Shown here in pieces: positions 54,697 to 64,000 of a stretch of DNA of 64,000 bases (position 1 is the first letter of the stretch; each line of letters begins with the position of its first letter). This DNA comes from Akebia trifoliata (lineage: Eukaryota > Streptophyta > Magnoliopsida > Ranunculales > Lardizabalaceae): the NCBI GenBank assembly GCA_017979445.1, contig CM030707.1, positions 21,334,586-21,398,585 on the forward strand, written 5' to 3'. Position numbers and translations under genes: made by a program. Under the pieces are notes generated by a model that did not search any database, was not told the origin of the DNA, and worked only from the letters and a program-made list of their open reading frames with translations.

Positions 54697-54864
54697 CGTC
54701 CCAGATGAAGTTGGGTTTTGAGTGTACTAGCCTTAATGGGTATTACAATGATCTAGTCCTAGATGAAGATAGAGTTTCATTAATAAAGCATGCTTTCAAC
54801 AGATGAATCACATTTTTTGATACCTCAAATTTTTATGGAGCCAACCAAAATCATGGTTGCGAAG
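54697..54864 (+). pseudogene. Aldo-keto reductase fragment IV (exon 2 only)
   Basis: Reads KLGF, then SLNGYYNDLVLDED, IKHAFNR, stop, ITFFDTSNFYGAN, ending AAG/GTAAGT. It keeps the stretch that AKR III lost, but has a TGA after HAFNR, and SDFYG is changed to SNFYG, removing the catalytic Asp position equivalent. No other exon nearby. Confidence 0.8.
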
Positions 54865-55339
54865 GTAAGTGGATTCTTTGCTAAGAAGCTCATATAAGAC
54901 TGGTTTGATTTTACATGCTTGGTTAGTTTAATTGGTTTTCTTTAAGTTTGGACAACCCCCCCTCTAATTTTTTGGGTGATTAGACACCCTTTTACACTTT
55001 GGTAAACATTTGAGAACACTTTTGTTCTAAAACTTGATGATTTTTCCCCTTTGAAATTTTCTTCTTTTCTAGATTTAAGAAGAAAATCTACTAAATACCT
55101 TTGTTTCAACTTATATTCAAAAATTCTTATTGTTTTTTCTTCCTAAGATCAATCATCTTCAAGTACTTTAACCTCTATAGAAAATTAGTTTTTATCTATT
55201 TATCTTCACTTTCAATCCGTCATGTTGAGCATTACCTTATCCCGTAGTCACATGATTTAGCGCATTGCAAAGCAACTTTGGGCTCGCACGCTCAAATCTA
55301 GCTTACCCAGAGAGAGAGAGAGAGAGAGTGAGTTGGTTG
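54865..55339. other. Duplicated spacer with tRNA-like relic and (GA)n
   Basis: Parallels 28123-28631. The tRNA-like relic is at 55247-55312, followed by (GA)n. It reads straight on to ATCAACTTATTTGC, giving the empty site of the MITE nest. Confidence 0.6.
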
Positions 55340-57040
55340 AGCGTTAAATCAACTTATTTGCTAATAAAGTAGAAAGTCCATCCAAATTGAACATTCCACC
55401 ATCTTTACCAAATTTTCTTGGGTAAAACCCCAAATCTTAATCTTATATTTTTATGAAAATTAAATTAAAATAAGAAAAAAAAAAATACATAATATTTAAA
55501 TTACCTAGTAAATGTAAATCAGCCTAACAAAATTGAACCAGATTCAACCGTGGTCTAACCGATTTGACAAATTTTTGTTACAATTGTGGATAAATTCACT
55601 CGATGGGCCTGCAAGGACTAAACCAGTGCTGGGAAATTAACTCATGGGCTTGTGTGAGAGGTACGCAAATCAAATGGCTAAGAATTTCTAATCAGATTGA
55701 CTTTTGATTTGTGGTTTAGGAAGGACCGTGGGCCTATTTGAATGATTCAATACATGAGAAATTCACTCATGGACCGATTTATTCACTCGTCCACAAGGGA
55801 CCATGGGTCAAAAGCACAAACATGAGCTGGCCAAATACAGCGTTCCAGAAGATTCTTTGAAACTTTCAAGTATATTCTCTCAGTTTGGGGTTATTTTTCA
55901 CCCACGTGTCTAATCGTGAGAAGGCACTTTATGTAAAGAAAATTTTCGCTGAAAATTATATAAGAAAACTGATTTTCTAAAGTCTTTCTCTTTGCCAATG
56001 CTCGGCTGACGTGGCATGAATTTGGAATCATTAGATCTGTTTTGTATCCCAAGAAAAAAAGATGTATAATTCTGTGTCCATACCATGTCAGCGGAGCATT
56101 GACATTGAATACTTTCTACTTAGAAAATCATTATTCACTGTATAATGGACCCAGTTACTCATTTGCTTCTTTCGTTCATATAATAAATAGACACGTGTAT
56201 ACAGATTAGATATACGATGATGTAATATCAACCTCTCAAGATACCTGTATTTTAAAATAATCCATAACTTTGGTCTTCTCAGACAGACTAATTGAAAATG
56301 ACCACTAAATGCCTTCCTTCAGGTTCTAAGGTTGGAGATAAGAATCTTAGCTTGATTTTGATACATTTCTCAAGGTTTTGGTAAATATTTGGGGTATCAA
56401 TAAATCCATTGTTTTTAACCCCTCACCTCTATCCATTTCTACTTTAAAATTGAAATTTTTTGTTTTAGTGGTTTAAAGGTGGTTGAAGTAAATAGAATCT
56501 TATGGTCAAAAGGATAAGATAAAATTTTTACCCAAGAAGGTAAAGAGGACTGGTTTTGAGGGAAGTAAAATCAAATGGGTTTTGAAGTTTTCACTACAGG
56601 CTTGAAGAAGAGGGCATGTAGATCATTTTTTTCATTAGTCTATTTGAAAAGACGGAAGTCAAGGAGTAATGTCGTCACTTTGAAAATATGGGCTATCTCA
56701 AAATGTGTAAAAATAAGACGATCCAGTACTCGTCGAAATGTGTAAATGTCACTGTGTATGTGAAGCTAATGCGACAAAACTTAAAAGGTCACAAGAAAGT
56801 CAGTATATCGTGTAGGTTGTAGAGTCTTCGATTGTATTTAGTGGTTAATGTGAAGCCACGTCCATGTTGCCTTAAATGATTGGTTGGTGGAAGAAGGCGA
56901 CGTGGATGGACTTATAACCAACGCACTCATAGCCTTTAATGCCTATAAATATACAGCTCCTTCACTCTTTTAACTCATAACTTGAAAACCATCGAACACC
57001 TCATCCTACTATATTATTCTACTACAAGCAACTCTTCTTC
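55340..57040 (+). repeat. ELIP upstream block, copy U3 (leads into the intact ELIP)
   Basis: Parallels U1 and U2; lacks the two MITEs found in the U1 promoter. A foldback MITE is at about 55968-56137. No gene. Confidence 0.75.
56856..56953 (+). promoter_or_regulatory. ELIP promoter: ACGT elements and TATA box
   Basis: CCACGTCC at 56856-56863, GACGTGG at 56899-56905, TATAAATATA at 56944-56953. The TATA box lies about 90 bases before the ATG, suggesting a leader of about 60 bases. All three elements are conserved in ELIP A despite divergence around them. ACGT elements are the class through which bZIP factors such as HY5 mediate light and UV induction of ELIP genes; use here is inferred. Confidence 0.65.
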
Positions 57041-57041
57041 A

Positions 57042-57710
57042 ATGGCTTCAACAGCATCTGTGCAATCCATTTTCTCAAGCTCCATGACAGGTGTCATGCA
57101 TAGAAGTAGTAGGCCAAACCTAACTCTCCCATCCACGTTCGTGCCACGTCAGAAAAGAACAGTCCGTTGCATGGCTGAGGGACAGCAGCAGGAGCAGCCA
57201 ACAATAACACCCATAACAAATCCTACACCGCCACCACAGACTCGTCCCCCTCCTCCACCTAAACCAAAGGTTTGTAGTTATTGAATCATTTTTAAAAAGC
57301 ACTTCTCAAGGTTTCTTAAAAGCACTTTTAAGTAACTTATTATGTTTCTGTACAACTGCATGCAGGTTAGCACGAATTTTTCGGATGTGTTGGCATTTAG
57401 TGGACCCGCACCAGAGAGGATCAACGGTAGACTTGCGATGATAGGATTTGTTGCTGCTATGGCAGTTGAGGTAGCGAAAGGTGAAGATGTGGCAGCACAG
57501 TTGGCTAATGGAGGGATACCGTGGTTCTTAGGGACGACTGTCGTCCTGTCCCTCGCCTCCTTGATACCTTTGTTTCAAGGTGTTAGTGTTGAGTCAAAAT
57601 CAGGAGGATTATTTACTTCTGATGCAGAAATGTGGAACGGTAGATTTGCGATGTTGGGTTTGGTTGCTTTGGTCTTTACTGAGTTTGTGAAGGGTGGGGC
57701 CCTTGTGTAA
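57042..57710 (+). CDS. ELIP: Early light-induced protein, chloroplastic (intact; 2 exons)
   Basis: Exons 57042-57269 and 57366-57710, intron GT-AG in phase 0, 190 residues (family about 190-195). Residues 1-43 form a Ser/Arg-rich plastid transit peptide ending TVRC before MAEG. A Pro-rich linker (about 60-76, ending RPPPPPKPK) precedes the mature core. Helix I has ERINGRLAM (E93, N96, R98) and helix [13 protein letters not shown] (E164, N167, R169), the ExxNxR chlorophyll-binding motifs of the LHC family. Helix II is about 127-147 ([14 protein letters not shown]). ELIPs accumulate transiently in thylakoids under high light, cold or dehydration and are thought to hold free pigments and limit photo-oxidation. 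All residues expected are present and there is no lesion. The start is the first ATG after the TATA box and is conserved in ELIP A. Confidence 0.95.
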
Positions 57711-59339
57711 GGGCCCACATCATCTCTGATGCGTTTAATCATGATTAAAGGTTTTGTATGATTGTACGGAGTTGGAAATTGTAGATCTCCTCTAAATAGG
57801 TATTTGTTGATGCAAACTTTACTCGCTTAACTTGTAAGAGAGAAAAAGAATAGAAATGAAAATTTCACTTTAAACCAATTATTTCGGTTCATGATTAAAT
57901 CTCATATAATAATAGATCTGTTATTGGCACCTGAACTTTTACCTATTACACCCCCAATTTTTTAAATTATTTGTCACACCCCAATTAAACATTTTGGCAT
58001 CCCAAACTTTTACTTCTTTATCAACTATTTATTTATTCAATTTATTTTTATATGTTTTATTTATATGAAATATTACCATTTAAATTTTGCAATTAATCAA
58101 ATCCTTTAGAGAGTCATATTATTTATATGAATATATTCCATAAATACATTTTATATGTATTTATTTTTTTTTGTTTTATAAAAAAAAGTAAATATTTTAT
58201 TATTATTATTATTGTTGTTGTTGTTGTTATTAATTTATTATGCAAAAACAATTTTATGAAACTTCCCTCACAAACCTTGCTTTTACTAATATCACTCATA
58301 TATTTTTAAATGAAAAAATTACCCCCCTGAACCAATAATTTTCTGATTTGCATCCGCACCAGCTTTTTATTATATCATTACTAAAATTAAATGGGGTATG
58401 CAAGGGAAGGACCAACCATTCTTGACTTTTCATTATCACCTCTCATTTTTTCAAATATGATTAAAATCCAAATTCTACCATATTTTTCCCCTTTACTCCC
58501 TATAACTGGCCTATCCTTATTGGCTGCCTAACAATTTAATTAATTGAGTTGTTATAATAAGAATATGGTGTTTCAATATAAGCTCTCAACATATAAGATA
58601 TTGTTCTGTTGTGGATTCTAAATCAAGCAAGTGTTTATTTGTTTTTAATTACCTGGTAATACGGAGGCTATAATAGCACTTGAAAAGATTATGAGCCCAC
58701 AATTAAGCCGCCGCACATTTTTATCTCAATTCTTTACAAATATTACAAATTGGATGCCAATTATTGTCGATCACTGCTAATAATGAAAGTACCTCAATAT
58801 CAATAGGATTCTAATTTGGAAATTTCAGTTGTAATTGAAACCTACTAATTTAAAGAAAGCTTCTAAAACTTTAAGAAAGCTCCTAAATCCTCTTTTCTCA
58901 TCTATAAACGTGATTGATTTTATCCAAATGAGAGAAGATTTGGATTCAAAATAGTCACAACGTTACTAAAGTGTAGAATTAAAAGTCAAAATAAACATCC
59001 AAAGAATTAACTATGTACAAATTACCATGCAAGCTACAATCCTTATTTTCTAGGTTACTTGATAAAAAAAATAATAGAGATTATGATTCGAAAGAACTAT
59101 GATTACATGAAGGTGCAATCTGAGGGAAGTCGTAAATCTAACAGTTTATTTGTTGATAAGTATAATTTTATTTCAAAGAAAGGGGAAGAATGTACAAAGG
59201 TAGTCTAGGTGACCAACCTTATAAAAGAAGAGAAGAAAAAGAAAATCTGGGACTCTCACTTAAACATAATCAACAATAACAACAACAAAAAACCCTTAAA
59301 ACACAAGGACAAATTTGCTCACAAAAATAAATAATCACC
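57711..59339. other. ELIP downstream spacer
   Basis: The first 300 bases parallel ELIP A flank, including TTAATCATGATTAA near 57735. A (TTA)n/(TTG)n tract is at 58198-58230. No gene or clear polyadenylation signal assigned. Confidence 0.5.
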
Positions 59340-61020
59340 CCCAATATGCTAATTATGATCTCCTAATAAGAAGAATCATTTTCTTGAAAAACTCTCTCAT
59401 TTCTCTCCAACCAAATCTCTCAAAACACTACTAAAGTTAGGATACTCCACAAGATCTTCTTTCTCCCAATGAACATAATTAGATTCCAACTTTGAAGAAA
59501 AGACAAAGACAGAATTTGAGCCCAATTAACTTAAGCCAAAGGGTAAAAATAAGAAGTCTCATATGGACGAAGATAGCAGGCAATGCAACAAGATGTGGAA
59601 CAAGAACTCCCCACTTGATTTACATAAAGAACAAAAGTTTGAGATTACAAAACATCTTTTAATGAGGTGATCTAAAGTAAGAATTTTGATATGAAACACC
59701 AACTAAATGAAGAACACTTTAAATGACACTTTTGTGGCCCAAATATGTGAGGAGGAGAATTCAACTAAAGGGAGAAGGATCCACAAAGTTGAGAAAAATA
59801 TTTCACAAAAAATAGTTACCTTTGGTACAAATCCACTCCCGCCTATCTAATTCTGATAGCTCCCTTGGATTGATCTCAAGCTGGTTAGTTAAGTTTGTTA
59901 GCTCTTAGATCTCTCAATCGTTGAAAACACTTCTAAAACCCAAATCCCATGAGGAGCATTCCCAATGAGATTTAAGAAGACTGCAATTGACAAATTCTTT
60001 TTCTTTGATAATGTGTAAAGTTGTTGGAATTGGAGGCAAAGAGGTATAACACCACACCACCAGTCCTCCCAAATTTTCATTTTGGCGCACCTCGCCACTA
60101 TAAATCTAATTAATTTCCTAAATTTTGAGCACACTCTCATGACCTCCTCACTCTCCCATCCATTTAATTTCTACCCGTATTTTGTCTTAATCACCCTTCT
60201 CCAAAGGCTTGATCATTCATCCCCAAACCTCCACAACTACTTTCCTAGTAAATTCGAATTTAATATCCTAAAACCCATAATGCCCAAAACCCCCTCTTTC
60301 TTTGGAGCACAAATGAACTTTCACTTAGCTAAGTGAAATTTCTTATTCCCATCCTTGTCATTCCACTGGAATTCTCTAATCAACTTTTCTAACCGCTCTT
60401 CAATACACATAGGCATGGAGAACATAGATAAGTGGTATATCAAAATGCTTGTCAATATCCTTTTAATCAAAGTTAGTTTCCTTCCCTTAGATAGATATTT
60501 TACTTTCTAAGAACATAATCGTTTTTTCCATCCTTTCAACCACCAGTTCCCAAATAGCCTTGCTCCTATATGTTATTCCTAAGGAAAGACCAACATAATT
60601 CATTAATAAGTGATTCTTCTGGTAACTAAACATGGTGGCCCACCTAAAAGTTTTGGAACCTCTCCTACGCCAAACAATTTGGACTTTCTTAGATTGATTG
60701 GTTGCCCATAAATCGCCTTGAAGCAACATAACATATCCCTTAACAATTTTACCTAATCTATTGAGGCATCTAAGAAGACGCCCAAGGTATCCTTTTGTAA
60801 ATTGTAGGTGCGACCCTTGTAGACCATCCACCCCACTACGAAAGCCAAACAAGGCCCCTATGTTGGATTCTCTTATCAAGCTACCCAATGCCTCTACTAA
60901 AATAATACACAACAAAGGTGATAGGGGATCACCTTCCCTCAAGCCTCAGAAACTCTTAAAGAATTCAGCTGGACTCTAATTTACTAGGATTGAGAAAGAT
61001 GTCGAAGACACACACTTTGG
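59340..61020 (-). pseudogene. LINE (L1-type) fragment downstream of the intact ELIP
   Basis: On the minus strand, 60942-60487 encodes REGDPLSPLLCIILVEALGS (reverse transcriptase), LLMNYVGLSLGITYRSKAIW (the YLG.PLG..... tract) and KTIMFLESKISI. Further on, 60140-59898 has KMKIWEDWWCGVIPLCL and QQLYTLSKKKN. A broken zinc-binding region follows towards 59340. The YADD catalytic box is not readable (frameshifts near 60800). It parallels 5560-6390 and, at its start, 250-425. Part of the ELIP repeat unit. Confidence 0.75.
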
Positions 61021-61029
61021 ACATAGGCT

Positions 61030-61180
61030 ATCTTCAAACGAAACCCAAGGGTTGCTGAGATGGACGGAACACACCTCAATGAAGCGAAGGTCTTGAGTTC
61101 GAGGTGAGATGGCCAAACTTGGATTGATTGTGGATTACACTCTTGAGGATTGGGAAAGCAAAATAGTCAAAACATTAAGA
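61030..61180 (+). repeat. Possible degenerate SINE
   Basis: GGTTGCTGAGATGGACGG (A-box-like) and CTTGAGTTCGAGGTGAGAT (B-box-like) are 45 bases apart, right after the LINE relic. No poly(A) tail or duplication seen. Weak. Confidence 0.25.
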
Positions 61181-63904
61181 AGGGAAGAAAAGAAAGTGGA
61201 GAGTCAAGAAGAACACTAAACTATTGTCAAACTTGGATAAATCATAGATTTCATTCTCATTATTTGAAACAGCAAGATGATCAAATGGATCTTACCTCCA
61301 CGTGGCACCCTAGAGCATGTTAAGTTTCCAAGTGGATGTTGAATAAAAAATTCTAAGAACTCTAAAAAATATATATAAAAATATTTTTCACCATATATGT
61401 GTGTGTGTATTTGAAGGACATCTAAAATTGACAACAATTTTTACACAACCACTTGGATGCTATATGTTCATTGTGTAAAGATATTTCTGAAAAAAACAAG
61501 AACAAATATAAATTTAAAAACCTACTTTAGATTGGCAAGTATGGTCAATTCACTAAGGAATGGGGGACTAATATTCTAAGATTTAGAAATCCAAAGGAAA
61601 AATGGTTTGATTTTTGGAGAAAAATTAAAAACTAATTAAATTAACTAAAAATTCTGAATTGGACAACATCTAAGGAGACTAAATCCACCTTGGATATTTA
61701 ATTTAATTTAATTCATTTTTGGATAACTCAAATCAAGAAATCGGTAAAGGTTCTTGATTCAAAAAGTTTAACAATAAAAACTCATTTTTTTAAATAAATC
61801 TAAGAATTGATTATGATTTCATTTCTTTCAAAAATTTTATCATCCAATGATCTTACAATATAGCGAGCATCCGATATAATGAATTTTTTCAATAGTAACT
61901 GATCACATCCAAGATGAGGGAAAAAGGAAAAAAGAAATAACAAAATTTTAGCAATAAGGATTGTTGAAGAGAAATCTATTAAGAACTTTGAAAATATACT
62001 AGAACTTTAAAATTAAAATTAAAATTAAAATTAATTAAACATCTTGACTTCATCAATCTCCTTAGATTGAGAGATTAGTCAATACTTATTCTAGAAAATT
62101 TACAAGTAAATAGATAGAAAATAACTTATCTTTTATTGATATCTGAAATAAAAATGCAACAAATACTTGTCTTTCAATTTGTAGAAAATAATAACTAAAA
62201 TCTAATATAAAAAGAGAAGAAAAAGAGATTAAGAGAGGAGCGAGAGACAAAAGAGTACGCCAAGAGAGAATCCAAAAACTGAGAGAGTTAATATATTTTT
62301 ATAGATAAAAACTAGGGTTGATAAGGCAACATGTTTTCGCTATTTTTTTATTTGAATTAAATTTTCTATGTGAAATAGAATTATCTTCCCATCTCAATTA
62401 GTGTTCTAACCTCACTGACTTTGATCCGTTTTAATAACCAAGTAAAAACGTTATGTTCAAAATAGTAAAATGTGATAGACTTGGAGTCTCTGCCTTGTTA
62501 TATGTTTTTGACCCCACTCAAAGTTCGGATTAACTTTATTACATGAAATACAAATTCCACTGAATTAATTTTCTAATACTAATATCTCATCCTATTTCGA
62601 TAAGTGAGTCAAAAGTTATGGTTAAAACGGTATGAACTAGCAGATTTAAAACTTGATCCTATCAATCTGGAATCATTGAATCTCTTGGATCATGCTTTGA
62701 CTTTGATAATTTACTTTTGACTTTGGTAGTTATTTCACTTTTTGATTATTTAATTCCCATATATTTTACCTACAAGAAATAGACATATAATTAAACCCTA
62801 GAAATTCATGAAAATACATATAATTTAATTAGTAAAATATAATTTATATTGACTTAACTATTATGCATGATTTTATGAAGAAATCGTAGTTATTAGGTTA
62901 GAAAACCTTGATTTTTTTATTTTAACTTTTTCACTAATTTGACTTTTGTTTCTTTTAAATCTTTTCACTGCATTCTGCATTCCATATTTCAAATTTATTT
63001 TCTCAAATTTTTTTCATGACACATTTTTTTAAAGCAGGTAGTCCTTTTTGAGGTATCCAGTATAATCTTAAGGTTGTTATCCAATATGTAGATCCCCCAT
63101 TCTATTTTTCATTTTATCAAGTTCAACATTAGTTAGATTAGTCAACATGTATATATTTCGATGCAACAACAAGATGTTATTTGTAACAAGCAGTGTTAAT
63201 AATGAATTTGCCTCCTTTCGTCAAGCTGCTGCACCAATGTGGTACTTGTTAAATATCCTCCATTAATGCTCAAGTTAAAACCAAAACAACAGAAAGTAAT
63301 GTTTATAAGATTGAACTACCACCTCATGGCTCCTTCCCTTCTTTATAGGTCAATTCATTTCCGTAATTCCCACCTTGGACATGCAACCCGTTTCGTTATT
63401 GAAGGAGATTTGTCCTTATCCTCTCCTGAACCTTCGGGTTAGATAAAGGAAAGCCTTTACGAGATTGGAAGTTATATATTTTGAAAAGAATGTGACTAAT
63501 ACGTTCAATTACTCCAAGATTCTTGGGATACTTTTATAGTCTGATTGGAGGAATACACTTCCTAACTATCTCATATACATTTAGATTCAACTAAACATAA
63601 TTTTTTTGTTAAATAAATTGGATTAAAAGATGACCTATCATGAGATATTATTTTTATTTTAAAAAAAATATTTAAATCGTTAAAAGTTAATTATTTTTAT
63701 CAAAACATACAAAAATAAAATTTACTCAAATGAGATTACTAAACTTGGGTGAGATTTAAAAAATGTGAACAACCCAACCTTATACAAGTCAACATGAAAA
63801 ACCATTCACATAAACCATCTCATTCGTTCACAAATGATACGAAGATGACTCGGACGAATCATCTTATTCTCCAACAATTCTAGTATGATTGCATTGCTTT
63901 TCAA
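61181..63904. other. AT-rich spacer, no gene recognised
   Basis: Contains (TG)n at 61400, a five-fold AAATTAA repeat near 62010, and a purine-rich run at 62200-62280. The frame at 63239-63442 has no known motifs. Composition resembles degraded LTR sequence, but no matching ends were found. Confidence 0.4.
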
Positions 63905-64000
63905 ACAACCCATGCCCTTAGTTTTCTCAAAGAGACTAATCGAAAATGACCTAAATGCCTCCATCTCCAACCTCTGTCTAGAAAAAACACCTATTGTAAA
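63905..64000 (+). repeat. ELIP upstream block, copy U4 (start, cut by window end)
   Basis: GAGACTAATCGAAAATGACC at 63930, followed by the same tract as 2220-2278, matches U1 closely. A further ELIP-type promoter and gene would be expected about 1.5 kb beyond the right edge if the unit is complete. Confidence 0.7.

Noticed and set aside
57042..57710. A hidden second intron in the ELIP coding part
   Set aside because: The frame from 57366 to the stop is continuous and aligns to the whole ELIP core, so none is needed.
61030..61180. Confident SINE call
   Set aside because: Only two loose pol III-like boxes; no tail, no duplication, no second copy in the window.

Overview
The window is nuclear DNA of a flowering plant, most likely a eudicot. 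It is AT-rich, has GT-AG introns, carries a gene for a chloroplast-targeted early light-induced protein (ELIP), and is filled with plant transposons: Ty1/copia and Ty3/gypsy pieces, L1-type LINEs, a tRNA-derived SINE, CACTA ends and many MITEs. The species cannot be named from the sequence. A run of exactly 100 N (8447-8546) is a scaffold gap. I see no rRNA gene, functional tRNA gene or CRISPR array. I find one complete, undamaged host gene: the two-exon ELIP gene at 57042-57710 (190 residues).

Everything else of host origin is broken, and most of it is paralogous. There are three more ELIP relics (3724-4432; 15490-15651 plus 27253-27275; 49400-49549). There are four aldo-keto reductase (AKR) copies, all damaged (10792-12817, 27684-28122, 36890-41358, 54697-54864).

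Two nested repeat structures explain the layout. The first is an ELIP unit: conserved upstream block, ELIP, downstream LINE on the minus strand. It occurs at 716-6390 and 55340-61020. A LINE end at the left edge (250-425) and an upstream block starting at the right edge (63905) imply further units outside the window. The second is a duplication of about 20 kb: AKR, then an ELIP relic hit by a copia element, then an AKR fragment, then the upstream block. Copy 1 is about 8690-33000 and copy 2 about 36890-57040. Shared insertions (SINE, MITEs, the copia element at the ELIP stop codon, a gypsy-type LTR inside the copia RT) predate the duplication. A LINE and a MITE nest in copy 1, and a 4.9-kb composite insertion in copy 2, appear to postdate it.

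The most notable object is that composite insertion, 42640-47522. It ends on the right with CACTA-type subterminal repeats, and its 3-bp flanks match the empty site preserved in copy 1. It carries, all on the + strand and with introns, fragments of four unrelated host genes: a SPOROCYTELESS-like EAR repressor (SPEAR type), a TM9 superfamily protein, a CAX-type vacuolar cation/proton exchanger and a WD40 protein. It looks like a Pack-CACTA gene-shuffling element. A second notable region is 28630-30949, where several foldback elements are stacked inside (TA)n tracts.

Functionally, the region is an ELIP tandem array (photoprotection, thylakoid pigment binding) being eroded by transposons while at least one copy keeps its reading frame, TATA box and ACGT promoter elements. 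All family names rest on reading motifs by eye; no database search was run.
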